From Molanna angustata (Eukaryota > Arthropoda > Insecta > Trichoptera > Molannidae): a DNA stretch of 64,000 bases. The number at the start of each line of letters is the position of its first letter. Position 1 is the stretch's first letter. The stretch is from positions 4,655,492 to 4,719,491 of the forward strand of contig OY754980.1 of assembly GCA_963576475.1 (NCBI GenBank). Direction: 5' to 3'. Shown here piece by piece: positions 31,329 through 42,079 of this stretch. The notes below the pieces were generated by a model that worked only from the letters and a program-made list of their open reading frames with translations, had not been told where the DNA came from and ran no database searches. Made by a program: the position numbers and the translations under genes.

Positions 31329-31711
31329 TTCGAAAATATCAATAATAACACTTTAGAGATTAATGTTTCTTTGTTAATCTTCTTACCCGTAATCCTAGAT
31401 CATTTGTAGTCCCAACTAATCTATCATTATCTATCCCATAGCAGGTATAATTTAGTTGAGTTGTTTAGGAATTGTTTAAGGTAGGTAATTGTTTAAGGTT
31501 CTACCCAACTATAGCTTACGTTAATAATGACAGATGTCTTAAGTTTCACAATAAAGCTAAGAGGTTTATTGTTTGAAGTTTAAGATAGATATCACATTGA
31601 AAAGTCTATTTTCATGTAATTGGTACATTGTGATATTAATCGATTTTTACTTTTCTCAAAGCAATTCTTTGATAATAACAATTAAAATAATATTAATGGC
31701 CGATACTTAAA
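31329..31711. other. Unassigned interval
   Basis: Nothing recognised. Confidence 0.35.
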
Positions 31712-31915
31712 TGCAAGCCATCACGTCATGTCCATATTAGTTCGATAGGCAGAAATACGTAGACATTCATACATTTTATGAATCCATCTTTAAAAATCGT
31801 ATTCCCTTCGTGGCAATCTTTTTTTGTGCGGCCCCTACCTCTCGTTTATTTCTTTCAGCTCTTTTAACTGTTCTTTGTCAGACATTCTCCTTTCTTTGTG
31901 AACCAAACCATTGCT
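31712..31915 (-). mobile_element. RTE-a LINE 3' end, decayed
   Basis: Antisense CATCACGTCATGTCC, TAGGCAGAAATACG, then CCCTACCTCTCGTTTATTTCTTTCAGC and CTTTGTCAGACATTCTCC match the RTE-a 3' region with deletions. Confidence 0.6.
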
Positions 31916-32604
31916 TTATTTATTTATTTCAAAATCCAGTAGAGTAGAAAAATATTGACAAGGTACGACAAATTGTAAAACATGTAAATCTAATGATAAG
32001 TCATTGATAAATGCTAATAAGTCATTGGCGTCATTTAAAGTTTTATGTTATTTTTACTATTTTCATTACTTGGATCCAAATAAATCATTTTATTCACATC
32101 CCATAGCTTTATTGGTTTTGCAGTAAATTCTGGATAAAACACTCCATTATATGCCAATTATAGGCCAATGCCATTATACATAAAGTTGTTTAGTGTTTAA
32201 TTCCTGTAAGTTTGAATAAAACGTCTTTTTATCTATTCCTGCTAGAAGGTGCTATAATTGTTAGATATCTGTACCTATGTAATAATCCTTCACTCTCTAC
32301 TCTGCCTTTGTTAAATATCCAATTGAATATATATTTTTTGTTTTAGTTGATGAAAGAGTTAAAATTTCTGGTATGTCTTATTTTAACTTGTTATGTAGTT
32401 TAGGTTCTAGGTATGTATTTTTTTTTCTTGTGTGGTTTTCATTCAAGCAGGTACTACTGTAAGATTTTGTTCAGTTTGTCTTGTGTTATGTATATGGCTT
32501 AGGGGAATATGACTGTTATTTTTTGTATTGCAATATATTAAACATGAATTCTGTTGACAATATCCTGCTCCAAATTACATTTAGTATAATGTATATCTTC
32601 GTTT
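31916..32604. other. Unassigned interval
   Basis: It starts with TTTATTTATTTATTTC, perhaps an antisense LINE tail. No coding signal. Confidence 0.35.
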
Positions 32605-32800
32605 TTTTATTCTGTTAACATCGTTTCCTGCGTAGCTTTCCAAGCGACCTTATTTCCATGACATTTACTATTCATACTTTCATGCCTTTTTCTGAGATGT
32701 TCACTGTCCATGTCTTTCAGGCAAACGTCAATTGGTACCACAATTACATTGTGTTTTGCAAGTTTGGCCTTCCTTGAAACATTGCAATCCTTCATAACTA
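32605..32800 (-). mobile_element. RTE-a LINE internal fragment
   Basis: The minus-strand frame KDCNVSRKAKLAKHNVIVVPI ... RKRHESMNSKCHGNKVAWKA parallels NDRNISKDAKVAIHNAIVVPTLTY ... QKTHESRINAVEM of the 21681 frame. It is strongly diverged and lacks both ends. Confidence 0.6.
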
Positions 32801-33084
32801 GCCAAGTGGTAAGTACCTACATTTTGGTACTCTATTTCCTGCCAACGCTATTCTTTCAATATCTTTATACGGTAGTCCATCTCGTCAAAAGACAATGCCC
32901 AGATAAAAATATTAGTCTGTCTATACTTTGAACATTCGTTTACGACTACGTTAGAATTTGCAGATAGTTTTGAGATCTAATTTAATAATAAAAAGTTTGG
33001 AGAACGATTAACATGAATATATTGATTTTTGTGGCTGGATATTGTTGCTTTGTTTTGTCAAAAATATCGTTTTTTTTATTCATA

Positions 33085-33300
33085 CCATCACGACATTTCA
33101 AACAATGTGTGGTAACTAACGATAGGTGTACGTGTTTGCATTAATTTATAAAAGCACGACACAGAAAAGCATTACATTCCGAATGGGTAGTGAACATCAT
33201 TGTTGTATTTTCGGTAACCCGGCGCTTACTGAACATCCAAAAACGATGATTATAGAAAAAGGTGGAGGCACTATTCTATGCCGGAGCCTCACAGCTTAAA
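33085..33300 (-). mobile_element. SINE-E with internal deletion
   Basis: It begins TTCATACCATCACGACATTTC (tail complement) and ends TGGAGGCACTATTCTATGCCGGAGCCTCACAG. The central CACCAGTTTCGTCTCACC portion is deleted between 33160 and 33175. Confidence 0.65.
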
Positions 33301-34194
33301 AGTCAGTTGGTAATAACATCATCTGGCAATTAATATGTCAAATGCACGGGACTTAAGAAAGAATTTGAAATATTTAAAATATCTATTGTATTTTTACTAT
33401 TTAAGTTATTTGCAGACTTATTATTCTACCAGATCCACATGGTTCACTGGCATTATACAAAGTGCAAAAATTCTACACGCGTTATACCTATAAAAAATAT
33501 CCTTACAATTTGCAACGTTTCTAGTACACGACGAAAACAATGAATTTCAAAATGATTGTATAGGTTATTTTTATAACAAAATAAAAATAATAATAATAAT
33601 TTGTATACAGTTGGTACTACTCCTTTTGACAATGATATATTTCCCTACAAGTTTAGAAATAAAAACTTTTGATATTTTTTTGCCTTCATTGTCATGCGAG
33701 TTGGCCTCAATTTCGTCACGGGTCCTAAAAGTGTCACGCGGCGAAAACAACAATGGAATTTTTATTTAGAACCTCTTCAAAAGTTGTAAAGAAATCGTTT
33801 TTGCATCATTAAAACACAGTTTACATCGGATGAGTAAACGCTGAATGAGTTTAGACCAGTGAATGCTAACAAGGCATTATTCTTTGCAGTAGTAACTAAT
33901 TGGAGGACTACATAAGTAAAGATTTTGATATTTTCTGTTTCTATTTGTGAAATGGATCATGTTGTGGCCCTGGTGAAATGAAAATTTGTAATATTGGCTT
34001 TGGACGACTCGCTTAAGTGGACTGTATATTTTTAAATATGAAAATATGAAAGGCGAAATAACGTGTGTGACACTAGTGAAAAATTGCAACTAACTAAAAA
34101 CAAATCTATGTTCCTTTTTTTTTTAATTTTCCGAATTATATGAATTATTGAAATGAAGATTCCGAATCGTGGGTAGGTACTTTCTTCTCTGGGC
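33301..34194. other. Unassigned interval
   Basis: Minus-strand frames near 33571 and 33877 have no motif. Nothing recognised. Confidence 0.35.
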
Positions 34195-34555
34195 GGCGAT
34201 GGGTGACGTCTGGTCTCAGCGTGGTGAATATGGGTAGGTTGGATCTTAAACGCCTGAACAGATCATGTCACCTATGCCATGTCTCTGCAATGGGTTTCGT
34301 TTTTGCACGATCCATGAATTCTTTGGTCTTCCTCTGGATGCAAGTCGAGGAAGATCCATGGAGATTGCTTGGTTTACCATGTGATCTGGCGGTCTGCGTT
34401 CAACGTGCCCGTACCACCTCAACTGTCTTTCCTCTATCGTACTATGAATAGCAGTAACGCCTAGGCTTCCACGAATTCGTGAACTTTTTATTTTATCCCG
34501 TAAGAACACTTCAGCTGCCCATCTCAGTATACGCATTTTAGCAGTTTCCAGGTTC
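34195..34555 (-). mobile_element. RTE-c LINE 3' part with RT tail
   Basis: The minus-strand frame (34536 to 34246) reads MRILRWAAEVFLRDKIKSSRIRGSLGVTAIHSTIEERQLRWYGHVERRPPDHMVNQAISMDLPRLASRGRPKNSWI. 'RDKIxxxxIRGSLGV...LRWYGHVxRRP.....' with SRGRPKxxW is a common RTE-type tail, close to those at 44607 and 46245. The frame then shifts. The 3' microsatellite is not visible. Confidence 0.75.
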
Positions 34556-34557
34556 CT

Positions 34558-34597
34558 AGGGCAAGTCTGGTGAAATCAGAACCCTCGTGATTACCCA
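34558..34597. mobile_element. End fragment of the palindromic MITE family
   Basis: AGGGCAAGTCTGGTGAAATCAGAACCCTCGTGATTACCCATA equals one outer arm of the elements at 35110 and 40563. Only one arm is present. Confidence 0.6.
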
Positions 34598-34800
34598 TAC
34601 TTACTAACTTACTAACTCAGCCTCTTCTTGAGTCCAGTATTGGACAAAGGCCTCCCGCTTGGACTTCTACTGGTCTCTATCCTGTGCCATTATTCGCCAT
34701 TCAGGACCTGCCATTTTTTTGATGTCATCGGACCATCGGGTCTGGGGCCTTCCCAAGCTTCTGCTTCCCGTTCTTGGCCTCCAGTCCATCACAATTTTTG
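34592..34800 (-). mobile_element. RTE-c LINE 3' part
   Basis: Reverse complement of the 14145-14420 subfamily: CCTCTTCTTGAGTCCAGTATTGGACAAAGGCCTCCCGCTTGGA, then GATGTCATCGGACCATCGGGTCTGGGG, TTCTTGGCCTCCAGTCCATCACAA. It is broken at about 34800, where an A/T-rich tail begins. Confidence 0.75.
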
Positions 34801-34804
34801 TTTT

Positions 34805-34905
34805 TTATTTTTTTTTATTTATTTAATCTTTTTGTACATATAATAAGTACACTGGCGGGCTTATTGCCTAATGGCAATTTCTTCCAACCAACCAGGGTAA
34901 ATGTG
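34805..34905 (-). mobile_element. SINE-D-like or LINE 3' end with AAAT tail
   Basis: In antisense: TTTATTTATTTAATC tail, GTACACTGGCGGGC, hairpin ATTGCC-TAAT-GGCAAT (34863-34878), then TTTCTTCCAACCAACCAGGG. It interrupts the RTE-c copy to its left. Confidence 0.6.
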
Positions 34906-35109
34906 TAATATACAAAACAATGTGTACTATGGCAATAAGTGAATCACATTACAAAATAAATAAAGATAGCAGAAGAAAAGTTATAAAAAAAAGAAAAAAA
35001 AAGAACACAAAAACAAAGAAGATAGCATATAAGAACAAATCATAGCAATGATAGGAAGACTGAGGGATAAGGAAAGGAAGAGGAGAGGAAGATGTAATCA
35101 GGTGTTGTC

Positions 35110-35275
35110 AGATAAATATTTTTGTCTATGTCACGATTACCCATAACATGGATATAATTATCATATGGAGTTCTATAACATTTTAAGATACTATAGAACT
35201 TATAATAATTATATCCATGTTATGGGTAATCGTGAGGGTTTTGATTTCGCCGGTTATCCAGACTTACCTCCCTGG
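35110..35275. mobile_element. Palindromic MITE, second family member
   Basis: CACGATTACCCATAACATGGATATAATTATCATATGGAGTTCTAT is mirrored by ATAGAACTTATAATAATTATATCCATGTTATGGGTAATCGTG. The right end continues GGGTTTTGATTTCGCCGGTTATCCAGACTTACC, as in 40563-40749. The left outer arm is lost or altered. Confidence 0.75.
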
Positions 35276-35402
35276 TTGGTTAAGTACCTATGTATACCTA
35301 TGTATACCCATGTACATTTATATAAAAAATAGCATTTAATCATGAGTAGTTGTGGGGCATAATATGATGTCCATGGTTAAAGGTTATTAAACACATAGAC
35401 TT

Positions 35403-36448
35403 AGGTAAGGCGCGCATGGAAGCTTATATAAATCGGCCGATTATTATCGGCCGATTAATTTATCGGCCGATAAAAAATCGGCCGATCGGTTCTAACGCGC
35501 ATGGAAGCTTCTAGAATCGTACAATTGGAAATAACACGGCGGTCAACATTCATATGATAAGAAATAATTGACAGATCATAATTTACCGAACTTAATCAAA
35601 AAATCATTAACTTGGGCTCCATGCGCCTGTACAAGTGGGAAAAAGAAATACATTGCGCGGGAAACAGAAAACTGCGGTACCTTTGTATTGCGCGGTAAAA
35701 GGTATGTATTGCACGGGAAAAGATAAATAAATTGACAGATCATAATTTACCAAACATATCCTAGAAATCATTATGATGGGCTCCGCGCGCGTACAAGCGG
35801 GAAAATACAAACATTGCGCGGGAAACAGAAAAGAACTATTGTGTGACAGAGCAAATGTACAGACGCAATAGTGAACCAAGTATATATAATATTAAACTTT
35901 TTTTAAGGTTTTTTCGTTGACACAGTTGAAGTTCATAATTATAAATTGTAAAAAAAAAACACTTGAAACACAGTTAAGTTTTTATTCATTAAGCGGAATA
36001 TTTATTAAATTACCTATGTAACTATTATTCAATTAAGTAATAACTTACCCAATTCAGTTCTTTTATTATGATTTAGCTGTTCCCAGTCAGTTATTAATAT
36101 TTCGCTTATCTCCAACCATAATTTTTGCTTAATTTGGCGGTTACTATAATTTTTTATCATATAATGAAGGACGTGCGTCAACTAATATAATTAATTTTTC
36201 CGAATCAAAATTTATTTCATCTGACATTTCGTTTGGCAGCACTGAGAACGTACTTCTCGATCTACTGCGCTCGGACGATTAAATTATCGATGAGCATGCG
36301 CCATGCGTGCCCTCTCATACAACAAGTCACAGATTTTAAAATCGGCCGATTCTGTTAGCTTTCATGCGCGCTCTTACATGTAATTCGTATGTTGTAACTC
36401 ACCGATTATTAATCGGCCGATGAAATTTGCTTCCATGCGCGCCTACCT
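35403..36448. mobile_element. Non-autonomous DNA transposon with GGCCGAT palindromes
   Basis: Terminal inverted repeats: AGGTAAGGCGCGCATGGAAGC on the left and, read in reverse, AGGTAGGCGCGCATGGAAGC on the right. TTA trinucleotides lie at 35401-35403 and 36449-36451, compatible with a 3-bp TTA target duplication of the PIF/Harbinger type, though one base of uncertainty remains at the right edge. ATCGGCCGAT occurs four times just inside the left end (35430-35486) and twice near the right end (36351, 36412). The interior has an imperfect direct duplication: GACAGATCATAATTTACC at 35569 and again at 35743, with following GGGCTCC, GTACAAG and CATTGCGCGGGAAACAGAAAA. No transposase frame. Confidence 0.7.
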
Positions 36449-36583
36449 TTAGTGAACTTATCTTCATGAAATATTATATGATAAGAGCCGAATGCAGTCC
36501 ATCTGAGAGTATAGTTTTTTCACCTCGATTTATTTAAGAAATGTATATCGTATATTTAGGTAAGCTTGTAACATGACCATAGT

Positions 36584-36967
<384 letters not shown>

Positions 36968-37790
36968 GGGAAACATACAGCTTATAATCTTAAACAAAAG
37001 GAAATTATTTTACACTTATGCCAAGATTGTTCCCTCGAATTAACAAACCTAATTAACAAACGAGTATAAAACCTTATTAACAAACATTGCCTAGTTATTA
37101 AAAAAAATGTACACACAAAAAAAACAAGATAAAGAATGTTTTGAGAAAGAAAAAATAAAAATATTACACAATAAGATAGTTATAAAAATACAGCATTAAG
37201 CGTTAAATTTAATCATTAGGAAAAAAAAATCAAAATTCAGCATTAAATAAGAAAAAAAAAATTACAAAATAAAGCTGTAACAAAAGACAAACACAATATG
37301 CGTGAAGGAAAGAAATTAAATTAGGGAGAAAGGAAAAGGATTAAAAAAAATGTGGATTGGAATAAGGAGTTTGTCACAGAGTTCGCCTACCCATATTTGC
37401 CCCGTATCGACCTTCGGTAAGCATCATAGCTCAAGTGGAATATGTCGATGCCCGTAAAATTTTTATTGTATTGTCGACAGATTCTGATGAAAGGAGAGTT
37501 TTGTCTATAATTTGTTCGACAGAATGGTATATGAAAAACTTCTGGTCTTCTGGTCGCTTTTCGTGGGACTTGTAATGAAATGTAGCTTAATATTTCAGGT
37601 GAGTCAATGTGGTTACATATTATTTTATATAATAGGGATTGGTCAAATATAATTCTTCGGCTCTCCAAGGCAACCAGTTTATAAAAGTGTATGGATTCAG
37701 AGTAATTTGAGAATTGTGTGTTCAGTCGATAATTAAGATGTTTTGCAATGATCAATATTTTGTCAATTTGCTGACACTAGTCATATTATT
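36968..37790 (-). mobile_element. Jockey-like LINE 3' region
   Basis: RT C-terminal coding (37755-37387) followed, in the minus direction, by an A-rich 3' UTR and then the TAAA array. 5' truncated near 37790. Confidence 0.6.
37387..37755 (-). pseudogene. Non-LTR reverse transcriptase C-terminal tail
   Basis: 122 residues: LVALESRRIIFDQSLLYKIICNHIDSPEILSYISLQVPRKATRRPEVFHIPFCRTNYRQNSPFIRICRQYNKNFTGIDIF. The order 'LxxRRxxxDxxxLYKIxxxxIDSPxxLxxIxxxVPxxxTR...F......RTNxxxxSPxxRxCxxxN' is the usual terminus of jockey-like insect RT proteins. The polymerase core and endonuclease are absent. The frame is open to a natural-looking stop, so this copy is moderately young. The ATG is an internal Met. 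Confidence 0.7.
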
Positions 37791-38589
37791 TCACATTTAA
37801 CTTAGGCATTCAGCACAAAATCAATCACTCGCTAGGTCACTAGACGAACACTCGGAGAGTGCAGTAGCCACAAAAAAATGGACATGTGCACTCTCTCAAT
37901 GTGTACTAGTCATTAAAATATTTATGTTAAGTAACCGAAGCTTATGTCGCATTGTGTCTCAGAGCAAACGACATTCGAATCGTGTACCAACGGAGACTAA
38001 TACCATTTTATTTATGCTGATTACGTTATTTATGGTGTTTTTTTTTTGACATTTGAAAAAGGAACCAAATACAAAAAAAAATCAAACACAATTGGTACAC
38101 TGTGGACTTGTACCAGATATATTGATAAATTTAAGTGATTAAGACTGCATAAATTACAGATTTCGTTTTGAGCACGGGTAGTTTATTTTCAAAGTCATTG
38201 ATTTGATCCTCCAGTCTATTCAAATTCTTTAATGATGGAGTAATATATTGGTTTTAAATCTTGCATCATAGAAATTTAGATCTTTTATATATTTCATAAT
38301 GTTTATCTCCTTTCAATCTCTAGTATTGTTTTGCAGCAAAGCCATTTCGTCCTGTTTGTGCGAATATTTACTGCTTCACATAGGTGCTGCAGCCCATTAC
38401 ATCTGGAGAACGTTTCTGAGATGGTCTAGAGCAGGTGTTTCCTCCTTCGACCCTCGTGCGAATTCCGTCATTCTTGATGTGTTCTCTCCAGAAAATACCT
38501 AGCATTTCCATATTTCGGACCTATAATCAAAGAAATAATATCAACAGGTTTTCTTCTATCGTCTGTAAGTTTTTGGATAGGAGCTGGGC
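37791..38589. other. Unassigned interval
   Basis: GTGCACTCTCTCAA near 37886 and GAGAGTGCAGTAG near 37855 form an imperfect inverted pair. Plus-strand frames at 38299 and 38435 have no motif of their own. Confidence 0.35.
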
Positions 38590-38765
38590 AGGGCATGTTA
38601 CCCAAATCACAGACTCCAGATGGAATATGGAGAATGTGCTAGAGTGGCGACCAAACAAGGTGGTCTGATGCTATTAGACGAGTGGCTGGAGGCGGATGGA
38701 TGCGGTCTGTCCATGATGGGAAGCTGTGGAGATCATCAGAGCTGTAGTGTATTCTAAGATCTAGT
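38590..38765 (+). mobile_element. RTE-c LINE fragment
   Basis: The translation contains SWAGHVTQITDSRWNMENVLEWRPNKVV, then with a frame change the TSGWRRMDAVCP region. This is the WxWAGHxxRxxDxRWxxxVLEWRP tail of RTE proteins. Stops and indels throughout. Confidence 0.65.
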
Positions 38766-38892
38766 GTTGTTTTGTGCATTTGTTACAAAATTACTGGAAT
38801 AACTCAAAAAAAATTATTATTAGGTACCTACATTGGTTATTTTTTTTTCACTTACATCATAATACATTTTACTTCCAATCACCATTTTTACT

Positions 38893-39286
38893 CCTCACTA
38901 ACCTAAGGGCACTAAGACGAATGTGTGGTAAAACGATGTATGATAGAATAAGAAATGAGGATATTAGACGAGAATGTATGATTGAAAGAAATATCGTAGG
39001 TAAGATGAAAATAAATGCCCTAAGGTGGTTCGGCCACATAGAAAGAATGAGTGATGACCGTCTGACAAAAAAAGTATACAAGGCTGATAAAAGAGGAATG
39101 AAAAGTAGAGGTCGGCCAAGAAAGAGTTGGCACGATCACATAAATGGGATTTTGAAAGATGGAGATGTTAGAAGTAAGAATAATAGAAGAGCGTGTATGA
39201 GACGATGTATGGACGTGAATGAAGCGAGGAATGTATGTCAAGAGAGAGGAGTCTGGCGTTCGGTTCTCTCTGCCTACCCCAAATAG
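38893..39286 (+). pseudogene. RTE-b reverse transcriptase C-terminal remnant
   Basis: The conserved part of the open frame (38774-39286) starts near LTNLRALRRMCGKTMYDRIRNEDIRRECMIERNIVGKMKINALRWFGHIERMSDDRLTKKVYKADKRGMKSRGRPRKSWHDHINGILKDGDVRSKNNRRACMRRCMDVNEARNVCQERGVWRSVLSAYPK. It aligns residue by residue with the last 130 residues of the 21681 frame at roughly 60-70% identity by eye. Sequence before about 38893 in the same frame is unrelated flank, so the ATG at 38774 is not part of the element. The early stop after YPK comes from CCCAAATAGGG where RTE-a has CCCGCAAGGG. Confidence 0.8.
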
Positions 39287-39320
39287 GGAAATGGCGTGAT
39301 GGTATGGTATGGTATGGTAC
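38893..39320 (+). mobile_element. RTE-b LINE 3' end with GGTAT tail
   Basis: 5'-truncated LINE related to RTE-a but clearly diverged, ending GGCGTGATGGTATGGTATGGTATGGTAC. The pentanucleotide GGTAT tail contrasts with the TATG tail of RTE-a. Antisense relatives are at 61254-61350 and 62630-63015. Confidence 0.8.
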
Positions 39321-39425
39321 TAACCTATGGTACTAACCTAGGGAGTTATGATTTCGCAATTATCAAGGCTAATTTTTATTGCAGATTATCAACTAGTATC
39401 ATGCTGAGATTGTATTCTGAAAGTT

Positions 39426-39750
39426 TCTCCATCCATGGTTGGGAAATTAGTTGAAATAAACAGGGTGCACACAACTAATTTCGGTGATCGTGCATTTGCT
39501 GTGGCAGGACCAAATGCATGGAATAAGCTCCCACACACCCTCAGACAAACCGAAAATATATCTTCGTTCAGGAAAAAACTCAAAACGCACCTTTTTCGCA
39601 AATCTTACCAGAGCCGAAATGATACAACGTAATCATTTTTTCAGCGCCCTTGAGGTGAGATATTTACAAAAACGGCGCTATATAAATTATCCAAATTTAT
39701 TATTATTTATTACTTCTTTACAATTTTTCTGTGTGTGCTACATAATATGT
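39426..39750 (+). mobile_element. CR1-B LINE insertion
   Basis: 5'-truncated. It contains the RT tail (39435-39632), the 3' hairpin at 39643-39679 (outer stem AGCGCC/GGCGCT) and an ATTATT-rich tail at 39697-39715. It interrupts family X, for which 63625 is the empty site. Confidence 0.75.
39435..39632 (+). pseudogene. CR1-B reverse transcriptase C-terminal 65 residues
   Basis: MVGKLVEINRVHTTNFGDRAFAVAGPNAWNKLPHTLRQTENISSFRKKLKTHLFRKSY. The block RAFAVAGPNAWNKLPHTLR...SFRKKLKTHLF is the canonical CR1/L2-clade terminus. It is distinct from CR1-A (FSVSGPIKWNSLPLDVR). The frame is open to the stop at 39630. Nothing of the polymerase core remains. Confidence 0.75.
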
Positions 39751-40105
39751 GCTGAGTGCTGTGTGCTATGATACGGCGTGTTTATTTTACTTTATTGATT
39801 ATAGACTAAAGTACTCATTCGATTCTTTTCAAATTTTGCTAATTTGTATATCTGTTAATCACATAGACCCCATTAGATTTTGAAAGATATCTGAATAGTG
39901 CTTCTCAATTTTTTTAACTATCAAATATTTCAAAGTGACCCAAGCTCAGTAAACTTAAAAATTTTAAATTATTATTTTCAAATTGGTAAAAAGGCACACA
40001 ACTTTCACAAAATGGCTTTGAAGAATTATCAAGTTTTCATAATAAAATATTTAAATAAAAAAATAATTGAACAAACTCATTTCATGCTGAAAATTTTCCA
40101 TATAA

Positions 40106-40562
40106 AATTTAAATACTTGTATTCAAATTTGAATGGATTGACTTGTTAGTGAGGACTTGTTAGTGACTTGTTAGCGTTGTCCACAATCCACTCGTTTTAC
40201 CCAGGGTTCTTGCTCGTATATTTTGTACATGGTTCATTAATTTCTTAAATATATTTTGTTGAAATAATTAATAATACAATGTGTAGTTTACACATTACTT
40301 TCAACAAAGTTATTTAAAACGAGTTTTCTGTCAGAAAGATAAACGTCATATGTAAGATAATATATTTTATGAAGTTGTACTTCACCAATATATAGGAAAA
40401 CTGGTTTAATATAAAGATACAAGAATATTTAATTTTTTTTGTTTATTATTTGCTCTCTTAAAAATATTTAGATAATTCTATTTATTTGCCACAAGATTTT
40501 TTATCAAGTGATATTTATAAAAATCCTTAAACGTAATAATAACTATGTAAAATAACTGATAC
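40106..40562. other. Unassigned AT-rich interval
   Basis: GGACTTGTTAGTGACTTGTTAG is a short tandem at 40151-40172. Otherwise nothing recognised. Confidence 0.35.
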
Positions 40563-40749
40563 CAGGGGGGCAAGTCTGGTTCAATCGGCGAAATCAAAAC
40601 CATCGTGATTACCCATATCATGGATATAATTATTATATGGAGTTCTATAATATATTTAGATGTCATAGAACTCCATATGATATTTATATCCATGATATGG
40701 GTAATCACTGGGGTTTTGATTTCGCAGGTCAATTCAGACTTGCCCCCCT
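40563..40749. mobile_element. Palindromic MITE, 187 bp
   Basis: Nearly the whole element is one palindrome. Left arm: AGGGGGGCAAGTCTG, GCGAAATCAAAACC, GTGATTACCCATATCATGG, ATATGGAGTTCTAT. The right arm carries the same landmarks in reverse complement. Arms differ at roughly one position in ten. Centre near 40657. Confidence 0.8.
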
Positions 40750-40788
40750 TAACAGATTTTCCGTCGCAACTTCAGATTTAATTAACAA

Positions 40789-41179
40789 TACCCCCTATTC
40801 TGTAACTATTGTAACTAAAATAGGAACGTTCTAAAATTATAGATTTTAGATTTACGGTCGTATTTCAGCGTTATAAAATATGAACTTGGACTAAATGGAA
40901 TAGGAACGTACCTATTTTGGTTGGAACGTTCTTAAAAAGCCACTGAATCGGACGTATTATGAATTATTATGAAAATTATGAAATTTTCATCATTTTCATA
41001 ATTATTCAAAATACGTCTAATTCAGTAAATTTTTAAGAACGTTCCGGCTAATATATGTATGTTTCTATTCCATTGAGGCCAAGTTGATATTTTATAACGC
41101 TGAAATAAGACCGTAAATCTAAAATCTACAATTTTAGTACGTTCCTATTTTAGTTACAATAGTTACTGAATACGGGGTA
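40789..41179. mobile_element. Palindromic MITE with TA target sites, 387 bp
   Basis: Ends CCCCCTATTCTGTAAC (40791) and, in reverse, CCCCGTATTCAGTAAC (41177), each bordered by TA. Arms of about 190 bp share AACTATTGTAACTAAAATAGGAACGT, AGATTTTAGATTTACGGTC, CAGCGTTATAAAATAT and GGAACGTTCTTAAAAA. A TA target duplication suggests mobilisation by a Tc1/mariner-type transposase. Confidence 0.8.
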
Positions 41180-41234
41180 CTATCCGCTTTCAAAAGAAAT
41201 CTGTAGCATCATCTCCTTAAAAGTAGTAACACTT

Positions 41235-41290
41235 AATTAATTTTTCTTTAAGAATGAATATGTCCTTGAAACAAGTACCTACATATAGTA
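41235..41290 (-). mobile_element. SINE-B 3' fragment
   Basis: TTTCTTTAAGAATGAATATGTCCTTGAAACAAGTACCT is the reverse complement of the SINE-B 3' region at 55862-55898. Confidence 0.5.
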
Positions 41291-41644
41291 CCTACATAAT
41301 ATACTCTTCATACATTGAAGAAAGATTAGCATATTGGTGCTTTCATTATTATAATACTGAACAGAGGTAGGTAGATCTTTCTAACATACATAATCTACAG
41401 ACATACATCGATCTATACAAATTGAATGTTCTATGCGGGTGATTAGACCAAACAATGTTTATTATGGCAGTTCCAGGCGAGTCTTAGAAAATATATTGTA
41501 TACTAGTTGCATGTAACACATGAGATCCAACTGTCGATAGCGATAGTATGTATAGTTGAAGAATATGTACCAAACTATAAACCCATAAATACAAATTATT
41601 GAATATTTTCAGATATTTTGTTTTCTATACAACATATGTAGGTA
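41291..41644. other. Unassigned interval
   Basis: Nothing recognised. Confidence 0.35.
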
Positions 41645-41732
41645 TGTATGTCAAGATAGGATAGTATGGAGGAAGGTCCTTTTTTCCTACCCAGAATATG
41701 AAAATAGCATGATGGTTTGTATGTATGTTTGA
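41645..41732 (+). mobile_element. RTE-a 3' end, decayed
   Basis: ATGTCAAGATAGGATAGTATGGAGGAAGG, CCTACCCAGAATATGAAAATAGCATGATGGTTTGTATGTATG follows the last 25 codons and TATG tail of RTE-a with many substitutions. Confidence 0.6.
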
Positions 41733-42079
41733 AGATGAAGTATCAAACTATTAAGTCTTCTTACATATTGTGTATAGGCGACTGCCATACAAAATGTATG
41801 AAGCAATGTCGTCACTAAATTCAATTTTTAAAAAAATTGTTAAAAAAAATTGAGATCTTCTACTACTATGCTAATATTTTTTATAGAAAATTAAATTATC
41901 TAGTTGGGGTGTTTCGGCTTTTTTCGATAATTGTAAAAGTTTTGGAAAAATAGGCAGTTAAACTCATAAATTTATGATAAAAAAAATACTTTTCTTAATA
42001 AAAAATGTTTGAGAAACCCTGGAATTTTTTTGAAAAAACTAATTTGAGATTTTGTATTTTTCTATGTTTGTACCAATTT
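41733..42079. other. Unassigned AT-rich interval
   Basis: Nothing recognised. It may belong to the repeat unit that begins at 42080. Confidence 0.3.

Larger units (their letters stand above)
39355..40105 (+). repeat. Family X copy interrupted by a CR1-B LINE
   Basis: 39360-39425 (TTTTTATTGCAGATTATCAACTAGTATCATGCTGAG ... GAAAGTTTC) and 39776-40060 (GTGTTTATT, TAAAGTACTCATTCGATTC, ATTAGATTTTGAAAGATATCTGA) match contiguous sequence at 63580-63920. The 345 bp between are a CR1-B insertion. A third copy is antisense at 9176-9475. No coding function recognised. Confidence 0.7.
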
